NCBI GenBank assembly: GCA_023393475.1
Contig: JAEWLC010000014.1
Span: 52,182 to 116,181, forward strand
Reading direction: 5' to 3'
Origin: Pseudomonadota bacterium
GTDB lineage: Bacteria; Pseudomonadota; Alphaproteobacteria; Rhizobiales; Devosiaceae
Length of the DNA: 64,000 bases
Shown here: piece after piece, positions 27,824-37,434 of the stretch
How the letters are laid out: the number at the start of each line of letters is the position of its first letter
How positions within the stretch are numbered: position 1 is the first letter of the stretch
Made by a program: the position numbers and the translations under genes
Notes under the pieces: generated by a model
The model's input: the letters and a program-made list of their open reading frames with translations, nothing else
Told to the model about the DNA's origin: nothing
The model's database searches: none

Positions 27824-28708
27824 ATGGCCGACACCACGTCGCTGACGACAGAAGAGCGGCGACAACGAAAAGCGGAACGACGCATCAAGCAGCGCGAAAT
27901 CTCGTTGATGCGTGCGGAAAAGATGCACGAGGCACGACTGCTGGCCAAACCGGCTGAGGTATTGCCGTCAAGCGCTGCTCTCCCCGCCTTGAATGTTGGG
28001 TGTTCCGGCTGGTTCTACTGGCATTTGAAGGGGAGCTTCTATCCCTCGCAGATGCCCACGACCGAATGGTTCGATCATTATGCCGACCACTTCGACACGG
28101 TGGAGTTGAACGCACCGTTCTATTCCTGGCCAACCGTGGTTACGGTGCGTTCATGGCGGCGGCAAGCCGATGATCATCCGATGCTCTACACCGTCAAAGT
28201 GCCCGAGCTCATCACGCATATCAGGAAGTTCGAGAACACCGCCGCCTTGGTGGAGGATTTCGGCTTCGTCGCCGATCTGTTGGGCCCGTTGATGGGGTGC
28301 TTTCTGTTTCAGCTGCCTCCGAGCTACCACTACTCGTCCGACCGTCTGGCCAGCATCCTCGGCCAGCTGAACCCGGCGAGACGCAATGTCATCGAGTTCC
28401 GCCACGCCAGTTGGTGGAATGAGGACGTGTATCGGGCTTTCGAGGATGCCGGAGCGATATTCTGCTCATGCAGCGGACCTCGCCTGCCTCACGCAGTGAT
28501 CAAGACCGCGGCGGATGTCTACGTTCGTTTCCACGGCACCGAACGTTGGTATCGCCATGACTACAGCGACGCGGAATTGCGCGATTGGGCCGACAGGATC
28601 GGAGCCGCCAAAGCCGATAGGGTCTGGATTTACTTCAACAACGACTTCGATGGTTACGCCATAAAGAACGCGACGACCCTGCGTGCGATGCTGCAGGCGA
28701 GGACTTAG
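27824..28708 (+). CDS. DUF72 family protein
   Basis: 294 residues. A charged N-terminal helix (~45 residues, TEERRQRKAERR) precedes the DUF72 TIM-barrel: VGCSGWFYWHLKGSFYP, the VELNAPFYSWP strand, VKVPELITHIRKF, FQLPPSYHY, IEFRHASWW, and YVRFHGTERWYRHDYS near the end. The biochemical role of DUF72 (YecE) proteins is not known. Divergent from the SDR operon with its own stress-like promoter motif. Confidence 0.93.
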   Translation: MADTTSLTTEERRQRKAERRIKQREISLMRAEKMHEARLLAKPAEVLPSSAALPALNVGCSGWFYWHLKGSFYPSQMPTTEWFDHYADHFDTVELNAPFYSWPTVVTVRSWRRQADDHPMLYTVKVPELITHIRKFENTAALVEDFGFVADLLGPLMGCFLFQLPPSYHYSSDRLASILGQLNPARRNVIEFRHASWWNEDVYRAFEDAGAIFCSCSGPRLPHAVIKTAADVYVRFHGTERWYRHDYSDAELRDWADRIGAAKADRVWIYFNNDFDGYAIKNATTLRAMLQART

Positions 28709-28717
28709 TCGAGAAAA

Positions 28718-29611
28718 TCAATAGGGCCTAAGCATGGTTGCCCCTCTGATGGCTCCTGCCAAGAACTGGCAGAGAGCGGTCGCCAACGCGGCAGGATTCT
28801 CTTCGGCCATGTGATGCCCGCTTGGAAGACCATATCCCTGGACGTCGTGCGCCCAGTTCTTCCAGATCAAAGTTGGATCCCCATAGATCTGCTCGAGATC
28901 GTCGAACTGCGACCAGAGGCACAGCAGAGGGCACTGCACCTTTCTCCCCGCTTGGCGATCAGCAGCGTCATGCATGTGGTCTATGCGGAGGCCCGCGCGA
29001 TAGTCCTCGATCATGCCGTGGACGACTGCCGGATCATGCACGAGGTGAACCATCTCCTCATATGCCTCCTGCCCCATCAGGTCAGGACTGAGCGCAGAGT
29101 ACCACGCCAAAGGGTCGGCAAGTATCGCGCGTTCCGGTTTCTCCGCTTGGTCGAAAAAGAACCAGTGATACCAGTCCCGGGCGAATTTCCAGTCGGCTCG
29201 CTCGAGGTGCTCGAGAACAGGCAGCCCGTCGACCGTCACCAGTCGCTCGACCGTATCCGGATGGTCCATAGCCATCCGAAAAGCTGTCAACGCGCCGCGA
29301 TCATGACCGACGACAGCAAACCGTTCGTGTCCCAACAGTCGCATGAAATCCACCAGCGCCGCTGCCTTTGCACGTTTGGTGGAACCCCCACTGTCCGGCG
29401 TATCCTCAGGCTGGTACGATCGGCCGAAACCGGGAACATCTGGGCAAATCACTCGGAATTCGGGAGCCAGCAACTCGGCGACTTTCCACCACGTCAGATG
29501 GCAACGAGGATGGCCATGGAGCAGCAGCAACGGTTTTCCCGACCCGCCCTGACGAAAGCGGATGGTCCCAAACGACGTCTCCACGACGCCGAGCTCGAAG
29601 GAGCTGAACAT
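28718..29611 (-). CDS. Alpha/beta hydrolase, haloacetate dehalogenase-like
   Basis: 297 residues. Alpha/beta fold with oxyanion HGHPRCHLTWW and nucleophile elbow GHDRG (Asp ~104) instead of G-x-S-x-G, catalytic His in SGHHMAEE, and WSQFDDL for the acid region. An Asp nucleophile followed by Arg is the fluoroacetate/haloacetate dehalogenase signature, where Asp attacks the C-halogen bond. Some epoxide hydrolases also use Asp. Last gene of a minus operon with an SDR (7 bases) and a D-2-hydroxyacid dehydrogenase. Confidence 0.88.
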   Translation of the reverse strand: MFSSFELGVVETSFGTIRFRQGGSGKPLLLLHGHPRCHLTWWKVAELLAPEFRVICPDVPGFGRSYQPEDTPDSGGSTKRAKAAALVDFMRLLGHERFAVVGHDRGALTAFRMAMDHPDTVERLVTVDGLPVLEHLERADWKFARDWYHWFFFDQAEKPERAILADPLAWYSALSPDLMGQEAYEEMVHLVHDPAVVHGMIEDYRAGLRIDHMHDAADRQAGRKVQCPLLCLWSQFDDLEQIYGDPTLIWKNWAHDVQGYGLPSGHHMAEENPAALATALCQFLAGAIRGATMLRPY

Positions 29612-29618
29612 GGGCTAC

Positions 29619-30392
29619 CTAGATCAGGAGCGACTGGGCACCATCGATCCATATCGGTGTGCCTGTGATGTGTCCTGAGTCTTCTGACAGCAGAAATCGC
29701 ACAAGCCGCGCGACATCGTCGGCTTTCCCTGGCTTCCCCTTCGTCAACGGAACCTTGCCCTCTGGAAAGTTGGCGGGTATCGCGGCCCGTTCGACGTTGC
29801 GCTTCTCAGTATTGTCGCCGATCTCGGATTCGATCGCTCCTGGGCAGATCACATTTACCCGGATGCGATGCTGAGCCAGCTCCAAGGCGGCCATTTGCGC
29901 AAGTGCCACCTGCCCGGCCTTGGTGGTCGAGTAGGCCGAGGCGCCACCGTTGGTAAAGGTGCGCGTGCCGTTGATAGAAGAGGTTATGACCATCGATCCC
30001 CCGTGCGCTTTCATCAGGGGAACGGCCAGACTAAGGGTGAGGAATGTCCCTCCGAGGTTGATCCGCATAGTGGAGTTCCACTCCTCATAGGTCAGCTCGT
30101 CGATGGGCGCCCAGGTTCCGTTCACACCGGCGTTCGCGAACACGCAGTCCAACGTTTGGAAATCCCGTTTCATGGCAGCGAATGCAGTTTTCATCTCATC
30201 CTCGTTCGCCACGTCGGCGACAAGGATGAGGGCATGTCCGCCGCTCTCCTCGACCTCGATTGCAGTCTGCCGAAGCTCGTCTTCCGTTCGGCCCAGCAGG
30301 GCCAGGTGGGCGCCTTCCGCAGCGAGGAGAAGCGCGGTGGCCTTTCCGAGCCCCGAGCCTGCACCGGTCACGAGAACCTTCTTCGCACTCAT
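29619..30392 (-). CDS. SDR-family NAD(P)-dependent oxidoreductase
   Basis: 257 residues. VTGAGSGLGKATALL cofactor motif at the N-terminus, NAGVN, catalytic S-Y-K in SAYSTTKAGQVAL, and a C-terminal GTPIWIDGAQSLL typical of 3-oxoacyl-ACP-reductase-like SDRs. It begins directly at the D-2-hydroxyacid dehydrogenase stop. Probably cotranscribed with it and with the hydrolase. Confidence 0.9.
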   Translation of the reverse strand: MSAKKVLVTGAGSGLGKATALLLAAEGAHLALLGRTEDELRQTAIEVEESGGHALILVADVANEDEMKTAFAAMKRDFQTLDCVFANAGVNGTWAPIDELTYEEWNSTMRINLGGTFLTLSLAVPLMKAHGGSMVITSSINGTRTFTNGGASAYSTTKAGQVALAQMAALELAQHRIRVNVICPGAIESEIGDNTEKRNVERAAIPANFPEGKVPLTKGKPGKADDVARLVRFLLSEDSGHITGTPIWIDGAQSLLI

Positions 30393-31415
30393 TCAGTAGC
30401 CCTCTTTGGTGTCGACGAGGTTTTGCAGTTTTCCGCCCTTGAGGTAGCGCTCGAGGTTATCAAGGAAGATATCTAGACAACGATCGATGTAGACCGTGTG
30501 GTCATCCACGCTGCAGTGGGGAGTGATGATGAGACGCGGGGTCTTCCAGGCTCGATCGCGCTTGGGTATCGGCTCCTCCGGGAAGACGTCGAGGACCGCG
30601 CCGCGCAGCGTACCCTCCTCGAGACGATCCATAATCGCGTTGTAGTCCAGCGGCGCCGCCCGGCCGACCACCACTATCCCCGAGCCTTTGGGCAAGAGCC
30701 CGATCCGCTTTCGATCTATCAGACCTTCGGTGTCAGGCGTCGCCGGCAGGGTAGACACGAGAATGTCGGTCTCCCGCAGTACCTCGTTGAGATCGTCGAG
30801 CGAGACGATGCGATCCAGCTTGGTCTTTGCTTTCCCGGAGCGAGTGACGCCGGTGACCTTGCACCCCTGACGTTTGAGATTTTCGGCGGCAGCGGCGCCT
30901 ATGGCCCCCACGCCCAGAATGGTTATGCGATGCTTGTTCAGGACCGGCCCGAACTGCGGGGTCCAGTTCCGCTCATTCTTGTCGTTGACAAACTGAGGGA
31001 TTTGGTAGGCCAGCAGCAAGGCCGCAGCGAGGATGAACTCTCCGCCCTTCTCGGCATGGACACCCGACGCGTTGGTGATCTTCAGATTTGGGGGGACGTC
31101 GTCCAGCATGCCCTCCACGCCGGCGAACGTGGTCTGCACCCATCTCAAGTTCGGGGCAGCATCGCGTGCCTTTCCGAGATCGACCTTCGCCAGGGTGATC
31201 ATGATTTCCGCGTCCAAGCTCTCTGGCAGTCTTTCGGCGCCATCATCGACGCTGATGTCGAACTGCCGCCCTCCAAGCGGCCGCGATTTCAGTGCCTGCA
31301 CGAGCCGCTCGCGCTTGAGTGTGAGGCTCTCGGGGGAGGACGGCGGGTTCTGAATGTGTATCCGCAAAGCGGCGTCGTCTTGCGACCGGGACCGAGTTCG
31401 CGACTTTGCGACCAT
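30393..31415 (-). CDS. D-2-hydroxyacid dehydrogenase family protein
   Basis: 340 residues from the ATG at 31415 (AGGAGAGG upstream); an in-frame start at 31448 lacks a site. Catalytic domain first, then the NAD-binding ILGVGAIGAAAAENLKRQG loop, LPATPDTEGLIDRKR, VVVGRAAPLD (active-site Arg), VLDVFPEEPIP (Glu) and the ITPHCS His. Reduces 2-oxoacids or oxidises D-2-hydroxyacids; the substrate is not apparent. First of a three-gene operon behind an EcfG-like motif. Confidence 0.9.
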   Translation of the reverse strand: MVAKSRTRSRSQDDAALRIHIQNPPSSPESLTLKRERLVQALKSRPLGGRQFDISVDDGAERLPESLDAEIMITLAKVDLGKARDAAPNLRWVQTTFAGVEGMLDDVPPNLKITNASGVHAEKGGEFILAAALLLAYQIPQFVNDKNERNWTPQFGPVLNKHRITILGVGAIGAAAAENLKRQGCKVTGVTRSGKAKTKLDRIVSLDDLNEVLRETDILVSTLPATPDTEGLIDRKRIGLLPKGSGIVVVGRAAPLDYNAIMDRLEEGTLRGAVLDVFPEEPIPKRDRAWKTPRLIITPHCSVDDHTVYIDRCLDIFLDNLERYLKGGKLQNLVDTKEGY

Positions 31416-31445
31416 TGAACATCCTCTCCTGCTGACTGACTGCAT

Positions 31446-31471
31446 CAATCCCCCCGATCAAACCGGGTTCC
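31446..31471 (-). promoter_or_regulatory. EcfG-like promoter before D-2-hydroxyacid dehydrogenase operon
   Basis: On the minus strand GGAAC-N16-GATTG, -10 element about 31 bases before the ATG at 31415; spacing nearly identical to the site at 27719. Confidence 0.48.
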
Positions 31472-31634
31472 GCGATCCTACCTGGATCAGGAACGCAACC
31501 GCCGGTGCCATGCGAGGTTAAGACCCACGATGCCATGCTCCGCATCTTTGAGAGGCGGTACGGCATGCAGGTGGAGACGACCACGACCGCCGAACTCATC
31601 GCCGCTCCCAGAATCGCTATCTGGGGTGATCTCA

Positions 31635-31660
31635 GGAACGTTCCGGCTCCGACGAGCTTC
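31635..31660 (+). promoter_or_regulatory. Possible EcfG-like promoter before catalase
   Basis: GGAAC-N16-GCTTC, with the -10 position about 27 bases before the catalase ATG. The -35 is perfect but the -10 is a poor match, so this is the weakest of the set. Confidence 0.3.
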
Positions 31661-31686
31661 TTTGATCACGCGAAGAGGAGCATGCC

Positions 31687-33795
31687 ATGGCCAGAGCAAC
31701 CCGTACTAACGAAGACGTCGCGGAATTCGGTGATCAGCAAGCCCGCCGCGGTGCTGGTGGCGAGACCCACCAGCTGGCCGAGGATGGATTCGATACGCTC
31801 ACCACACAACAGGGCACGCCCGTCGCGGATGACCAGAATACGCTGAAGCAGGGGTCGCGCGGGCCGGCGCTGATCGAGGACTTCCACTTCCGCGAGAAGA
31901 TCTTCCACTTTGACCACGAACGCATCCCGGAACGCGTAGTCCACGCCAGAGGGTATGGCGCGCACGGGTATTTTGAGACGCTGACACCGATCCCCGAGCT
32001 TACCAAGGCCGACCTCTTCCAGCGCAAGGGCGAGAGGACGCCCGCCTTCGTGCGCTTCTCGACGGTTGCGGGCAACAAGGGCTCGTTCGACTTGGCTCGA
32101 GACGTGCGCGGCTTCGCGGTGAAGCTCTATACTCAGCAGGGCAACTGGGATCTGGTGGGCAACAACATCCCGGTATTTTTCATTCAGGATGCGATCAAGT
32201 TTCCGGACATAATCCACTCGGTGAAGCAGGAGCCGGACAAGGATTTCCCGCAGGCTCAGAGTGCCCACGACAACTTCTGGGACTTCATCTCGCTCACCCC
32301 GGAGTCGATGCACATGATCATGTGGGTGATGTCAGACCGCGCCATCCCACGCTCGTTCCGGTTCATGGAGGGTTTTGGCGTCCATACGTTCCGCCTAGTG
32401 AACGCAGACGGAAAATCGACCTTCGTGAAATTCCACTGGAAGCCCAAGCTGGGGCTGCAGTCGGTAATCTGGAACGAGGCCGTGAAGATCAATGGCGCCG
32501 ATCCGGACTTTCATCGGCGCGACCTGTGGAATGCAATTAAGTCGGGCGACTATCCCGAGTGGGAGCTCTGCGTACAGACATTTGGCCAGGACTTCGCCGA
32601 CAGCTTCGACTTCGACGTCCTCGATCCCACCAAGCTCATTCCCGAGGAGTTGGTGCCCGCCGTGCCGGTGGGTCGTCTGGTACTGGACAGGATGCCGGAA
32701 AACTTCTTCGCCGAGACCGAACAGGTCGCCTTCATGACCCAGAACATCGTTCCCGGCATAGAGTTCTCGAACGATCCACTGCTGCAGGGGCGGAACTTCT
32801 CCTACCTGGACACGCAGTTGAAGCGGCTCGGCGGGCCAAACTTCACTCACTTGCCTATCAATGCGCCGAAGTGCCCGTTCCACCACTTCCAGCAGGACGG
32901 CCATATGGCGTTCCACAACCCGCGAGGCCGCGCCAACTACGAACCGAATTCCTGGGGGCCGGAAAGCGGCGGACCGCGAGAAGACCCGCGCGTCGGTTTC
33001 TCTACCATCCCGGAAGATGCTGATGGCCCGAAAGTCCGCCTTCGGCCAGAAAGCTTCGCCGACCACTACAGCCAGGCTACGCAGTTCTACGCCAGCCAAA
33101 CGCTGGTGGAGCAGCGGCACATTGCCGACGCCTTGGTGTTCGAACTGAGCAAATGCGAGGTGCCAGCCATCCGCCTGCGGATGCTCGGCCACTTGCGGAA
33201 CATTGACGAGAGCCTCGCTCAAAATGTAGCGGACGGCCTTGGCACTGCCGAGCTTCCGGCTGCGCACAAGCCGGCCGCCATGCCGAAGCAAGACCTGTCG
33301 CCCTCGGATGCGCTGAGCATTCTCAAGCGTCCGACCACCTTTAAGGGTCGCAAGCTCGGGATTCTCGTCACGGACGGGGCCGATGCGGCCTTGGTCGGGG
33401 CTCTGGGAGCCGCTGCGACGTCCGCAGGCGCGGTGGTCGAGTACGTCGCCCCTACGGTGGGCGGTGTCACGCTGTCGGATGGAACAGTGCTGCCCGCCCA
33501 TCACAAGATCGACGGAGGACCATCCGTCCTTTTCGACGCCGTGGCGCTGGCCATCGGTGACGAAGGTGCTTTGACCTTACTGAAGCTTCCCCCAGCCCGG
33601 GACTTCGTGGCGGATGCCTATGCCCACTACAAGTTCATCGGGTTCACCGAGCCGGCACTTAAGCTAATGCAGAAGGCCGCGCTTCCCGAAGACCTCGACG
33701 ACGGCATCATCAAATTGAACGTCGAGAAGGACGCAAAGGCATTCGTCAAAGAGTGCGCGTCTCTCAGGTTCTGGGACCGTCCCGACGGAGCGTAG
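31687..33795 (+). CDS. katE: Large-subunit monofunctional catalase
   Basis: 702 residues, the length of clade 2 HPII-type catalases. Catalytic His86 in RVVHARGYGAHG, Asn in the VGNNIPVFFIQDAIKFPD region, and proximal heme-ligand Tyr373 in RNFSYLDTQLKRL. A C-terminal flavodoxin/DJ-1-like domain (~530-702, starting near KLGILVTDG) is the hallmark of the large subunit. Decomposes H2O2 in the cytosol. AAGAGGAG precedes the ATG. Followed closely by the iron permease-like gene. Confidence 0.97.
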   Translation: MARATRTNEDVAEFGDQQARRGAGGETHQLAEDGFDTLTTQQGTPVADDQNTLKQGSRGPALIEDFHFREKIFHFDHERIPERVVHARGYGAHGYFETLTPIPELTKADLFQRKGERTPAFVRFSTVAGNKGSFDLARDVRGFAVKLYTQQGNWDLVGNNIPVFFIQDAIKFPDIIHSVKQEPDKDFPQAQSAHDNFWDFISLTPESMHMIMWVMSDRAIPRSFRFMEGFGVHTFRLVNADGKSTFVKFHWKPKLGLQSVIWNEAVKINGADPDFHRRDLWNAIKSGDYPEWELCVQTFGQDFADSFDFDVLDPTKLIPEELVPAVPVGRLVLDRMPENFFAETEQVAFMTQNIVPGIEFSNDPLLQGRNFSYLDTQLKRLGGPNFTHLPINAPKCPFHHFQQDGHMAFHNPRGRANYEPNSWGPESGGPREDPRVGFSTIPEDADGPKVRLRPESFADHYSQATQFYASQTLVEQRHIADALVFELSKCEVPAIRLRMLGHLRNIDESLAQNVADGLGTAELPAAHKPAAMPKQDLSPSDALSILKRPTTFKGRKLGILVTDGADAALVGALGAAATSAGAVVEYVAPTVGGVTLSDGTVLPAHHKIDGGPSVLFDAVALAIGDEGALTLLKLPPARDFVADAYAHYKFIGFTEPALKLMQKAALPEDLDDGIIKLNVEKDAKAFVKECASLRFWDRPDGA

Positions 33796-33809
33796 CCAAA
33801 GCGTCCAAG

Positions 33810-34232
33810 ATGTTCACGTTCGGAAGACTGTCCGAAGGCGCCATCAACACGGTTGCGACCTTCTTGTCGACGACCACCGGGTTTCTCCTCACGTTTGTCG
33901 CGCTTGTCGTGGGCATCGGCATCGGTGCGCTTTTGCAGTTCAACGATGCCTTCATGTTCGGCTTCAACATATTGCTTTCTGTAGCGGCGATCGTGATCTC
34001 CGGGATCATTCTGGTGTCGGGAGCGAGGAGCGAGGCCGCGTTGCATGTCAAGCTGGACCACCTGATCGAGGCATCGCGAGCTCCCAACAAGACTGTTGGC
34101 ATCGAGCACAAAGACGTAGCGCAAATCGAAGAGGAGCGACGCCGGGCCGAGGAGGCCGCTATGGAAGCGGTCGAGGAGGCCGTGGAGGAGGTTAGTGAGC
34201 GCTTGGACGAGCGGACAAACCGACCAGCATAG
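33810..34232 (+). CDS. Low-affinity iron permease family membrane protein
   Basis: 140 residues from the ATG at 33810; a GTG at 33753, inside the catalase end, is an alternative start. Two membrane helices (FLLTFVALVVGIGIGALL and FNILLSVAAIVISGIILV), then the family's cytoplasmic motif ALHVKLDHLIEASRAPNKTVGIE and an acidic coiled-coil tail. The bacterial family is named after yeast Fet4, but iron transport by these short proteins is unproven. Convergent with TreZ. Confidence 0.82.
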   Translation: MFTFGRLSEGAINTVATFLSTTTGFLLTFVALVVGIGIGALLQFNDAFMFGFNILLSVAAIVISGIILVSGARSEAALHVKLDHLIEASRAPNKTVGIEHKDVAQIEEERRRAEEAAMEAVEEAVEEVSERLDERTNRPA

Positions 34233-34348
34233 TCCGCCACGGCCGGCCCCTCTCACTTCGTGAGACTAGCGACGGAATTGCTACCTGGCAGCGCCCGCGA
34301 GTCATACGGCGTCGCGCGAATGGTCGGCGAAGAACTACCTGCCCAAAG

Positions 34349-36163
34349 TCACCAGACCACGGCGGACCAAGGCTGAAGCGTGAGCTTGCCATTGTCCGTG
34401 CTCCAGGCTCCCGTTCCTACTGCACCCCCATCCAGATTGCACCCGAGGCTGGCAGCGACGTCTGAGGGATTAAGCGCCATGGTGAGTGTCCCCTTCTGGA
34501 ATACCCAGCTGATGAGCAACGCTGTACCGTAGCGATACGATCGAGCGTCGAGATTTATCGACGACGCAATCGGCCACACCTGCTCCCGCCGCCACGCTGC
34601 TAGCTGCCGAAAACGCTCAAGCGATCTCGTAACGTCAGGGCTGCGGAAATCATCCCAGTTTATTTTGGCCATCTCAAAGGTCGCCACGTCGTTGGGATCG
34701 GGTAGCCCCTCCTTGGGCACGGCCTCGTTGAAGATGCTTTCCATCTGTTCGTAGCGGTCGGCCTGCTTGGCCTCGGCGGCTTCTCGCGGAAGGTCCGTAA
34801 AGAAGGGAAACGGCGTACGCAGGTGGCCCTCTTCGCCCATGAAGAACATGGGTATCTGGGGGGCCAGCATTGCCAGAAAGTGTAGAAAGTCCAGCTTCTC
34901 GGCGCTGATCCTGTCCGGGAGACGCTTATTGTCTCCCCGGTTGCCAATCTGATCGTGGTTCTGCACGAAAGTGATGAATGCGTCGGCCGGAAGGCGGCTC
35001 GCCGGCTCTCCTCGCGTGTGCCCATCAGTCGGACCGTCGACTTCACCGTCGTGCACGAACCCATCTGCCAGCGCTTTCTCGAGATCCGCTATGGGATCCT
35101 TTGAGGGATCGTCGTACCCGAACTTGGGCTGACCGGTTACAAGATGCTCGAGTACGTGATGGATGTCGTCGTTCCACTGAGCGACAAAATTCACCGGCTG
35201 GTTCGAGACGGTCGTTCGATCCAGCCAAGTGGCAGCATTGTCCATGTTCTCGATGATGAGTTTGGCGTGGTGCTTGACGCCTCTGGCGATTTTGGAGAGG
35301 TCGCCTAGAAACTGGTCGCGGGCTGTAGTTTTCATCTCGTGCACCGCGTCGAAACGAAGTCCGTCAAAGTCGAACTCGCTCAACCACATGCAGGAGTTCT
35401 CATAGTAGAACTGACGCACCATCGGTTGGGTGAAATCGATACCTGGGCCCCAAGGTGTCTTCACCTCTGGATCGAACCATTCCGGCGCGTACTGCTCGAC
35501 GAAATTATGAGTCTCGCCGAAGTGGTTGTAGACGACATCAAGCACCATGCAGAGACCCAGTTCGTGGGCTCTGTCAACCAATGCGCGCAGGTCGTCGCGC
35601 GTGCCATAGGCGTTCTCAGGTGCGAAGATCAGAGTACCGTCGTAGCCCCAATTGCGAGCACCGGGAAATTCGTTGATCGGCATGATCTCCAGGCATGTGT
35701 AGCCCGCATCGCGAAAATGCTCCAATCGACCGCGCAGAGCATCGAAGGTCCCTTCCGAGGTGGCTGTGCCGACATGGATCTCGCAGATTACAGTCTCGTG
35801 CCAAGGACGCAGGGGACCATTCCGATTTGCGGGAGGAATGATCTCCCGGACAACGCTCCAGCCATCGGTGTGCCCGTCCTGTCGCCGTGATGCGAGGTCT
35901 GGAAAGGAGAGATCGCCAACGCGGAATTTGTAGCGTGTGCCGTCCGCCGCCCCCTTGACGAAGGTTTCAAGAAAGCCGCCCTGGGCGCGCTCCATTGGCC
36001 GGGGTGGCTGCCCCTCGATCAGAAGGTCCGCTTCTGAAACGCTAGGCGCCCAGAGACGAAATGCAACGCCGTCCGGCGCGACGAGCGGACCAAAACGATA
36101 TGGCTGAACGCCTGGCACAAGGTTCACGTCTACCGGATGCAGGATCGATGGATGCAGTGTCAT
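34349..36163 (-). CDS. treZ: Maltooligosyltrehalose trehalohydrolase
   Basis: 604 residues from the ATG at 36163. An N-terminal beta domain (FRLWAPSVSEADLLIEG) is followed by a GH13 barrel with nucleophile Asp in DGLRFDAVHEM (about 272), acid Glu in LIIENMD, and FVQNHDQIGNRG (about 396-407). The MGEE and TALLISWVFQKG regions are typical of TreZ. It releases trehalose from maltooligosyl-trehalose. The partner TreY is absent from the window. Trehalose is a desiccation and osmotic protectant, fitting this stress cluster. Confidence 0.93.
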   Translation of the reverse strand: MTLHPSILHPVDVNLVPGVQPYRFGPLVAPDGVAFRLWAPSVSEADLLIEGQPPRPMERAQGGFLETFVKGAADGTRYKFRVGDLSFPDLASRRQDGHTDGWSVVREIIPPANRNGPLRPWHETVICEIHVGTATSEGTFDALRGRLEHFRDAGYTCLEIMPINEFPGARNWGYDGTLIFAPENAYGTRDDLRALVDRAHELGLCMVLDVVYNHFGETHNFVEQYAPEWFDPEVKTPWGPGIDFTQPMVRQFYYENSCMWLSEFDFDGLRFDAVHEMKTTARDQFLGDLSKIARGVKHHAKLIIENMDNAATWLDRTTVSNQPVNFVAQWNDDIHHVLEHLVTGQPKFGYDDPSKDPIADLEKALADGFVHDGEVDGPTDGHTRGEPASRLPADAFITFVQNHDQIGNRGDNKRLPDRISAEKLDFLHFLAMLAPQIPMFFMGEEGHLRTPFPFFTDLPREAAEAKQADRYEQMESIFNEAVPKEGLPDPNDVATFEMAKINWDDFRSPDVTRSLERFRQLAAWRREQVWPIASSINLDARSYRYGTALLISWVFQKGTLTMALNPSDVAASLGCNLDGGAVGTGAWSTDNGKLTLQPWSAVVW

Positions 36164-36422
36164 GTCTCGATCTTGCCTGTGCTGTGCGGTTGGCGATGCC
36201 AAGGTCTGCGGGGAAGTATTGCCAATCGGTGTGTGCCTGGGCGTTGGGGAGCCCCTTGCCACGGCTGCGACCGACATTGCTCAACTTTCCTCTAGGCTCT
36301 GGGTTGCCGAAGTTTGTTGCGAGCATAGAAAATGTCTTCGCCAGGATGTGCCAAGGGACGACGATCCCGGGCCAAGTGGAAGATCGCGCTCCCATACCGT
36401 GCTCCTAGGTTGGGATTCCACG

Positions 36423-36448
36423 CAACCTCGTTAGGCTGCGCAAGTTCC
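36423..36448 (-). promoter_or_regulatory. EcfG-like promoter upstream of treZ
   Basis: On the minus strand GGAAC-N16-GGTTG. It lies ~260 bases before the treZ start, much further than the other motifs, so the link is less certain. Confidence 0.33.
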
Positions 36449-36529
36449 GGTTGTTGGATCGCTTCGCCCCTTCTCGTGCCGCTGCAAAAGCGCCGTGGCG
36501 CCAACCGAACTATCCACCACGGGTCGAAG

Positions 36530-37222
36530 ATGTCTGTTCACGAACCTGCCGAGGAGATCATCGTGAAGCTGCTGCGCGACAACGGACTGACCATTGTACT
36601 TATGCTGGCCTTCCTGGGCTCGGTAGTGGGGATGGCCATCGCCGGTCTGAGCTTGGAAAACGAGACGCTGCGGCAGCACGGCCTGCCTGGCATGGAGATG
36701 ATGGAATACCTCGGCAGCGGCGCCTTTCTTTCAGGGGTCTTCGAGAACTGGGAGAGCGAGTTCCTGCAGATGTCGGCCTATGTCGTGTTGACGGCGTATC
36801 TCTTTCAGCGGGGCTCGGCGGAGTCTAAGGATGCCGATGGGTCTGAGGAAGTGGATGAAGATCCGGCCTCGCGCTCCCGGGACGCGAAAGCTCCGCTTCC
36901 AGTCCGAGCTGGCGGGGTATGGCGCGTCCTCTATTCTTATTCACTGGGGATAGCTCTCGCAGGGCTCTTCGTCGCCTCGTTCGTCCTTCACTGGGTAAAT
37001 AGCGCCAGTGCGGCCAACGCCGCGGCAGCTATGCATGGCGAAGCACCTGCCAGCCTCCTCGAGCATCTTGGAAGCGCCACGCTGTGGTTCGAGTCATTTC
37101 AGAACTGGCAGTCGGAATTCCTGTCGACCGCGGTGATCGTAGTGCTGTCGATCTGGCTGCGCTATCGTGGCTCGCCGGAATCTAAGCCTGTGGCCAAACC
37201 TCACGCCGAAACCGGTGCTTGA
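36530..37222 (+). CDS. DUF6766 membrane protein
   Basis: 230 residues from the ATG at 36530; the open frame upstream has no homology. Four membrane helices in two similar halves: each half has a helix, a GxxEYLGSGAF/LLEHLGSATLW-type segment, a F(E/Q)NWxSEFL motif and a second helix with an (R)GS(A/P)ESK end. This internal duplication is characteristic of the family. Function unknown. Divergent from treZ. Confidence 0.85.
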   Translation: MSVHEPAEEIIVKLLRDNGLTIVLMLAFLGSVVGMAIAGLSLENETLRQHGLPGMEMMEYLGSGAFLSGVFENWESEFLQMSAYVVLTAYLFQRGSAESKDADGSEEVDEDPASRSRDAKAPLPVRAGGVWRVLYSYSLGIALAGLFVASFVLHWVNSASAANAAAAMHGEAPASLLEHLGSATLWFESFQNWQSEFLSTAVIVVLSIWLRYRGSPESKPVAKPHAETGA

Positions 37223-37434
37223 CCCATGCCGCAACCGAGATCAGGTCAGGATCTCCCGCATGCGCCCTTGAGTACGGCCGAAACTTGGCGGCGGCGTTGC
37301 CTGACGGATTTTCGGCGCAAACTGGCGCAGGCCAGTCATCTATACCACCCGGTCGCAGGTCTGAGCCGGGTGGCGCATGCGCCCGAGTGACAGCCAGACT
37401 TGCCGCCCCTGAACTTCGTCACGCTCTCTCCAGC

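Noticed and set aside
34251..34265. Small hairpin TCTCAC-TTC-GTGAGA after the iron permease gene
   Set aside because: Only a six-base stem and no T-run; too weak to call a terminator.
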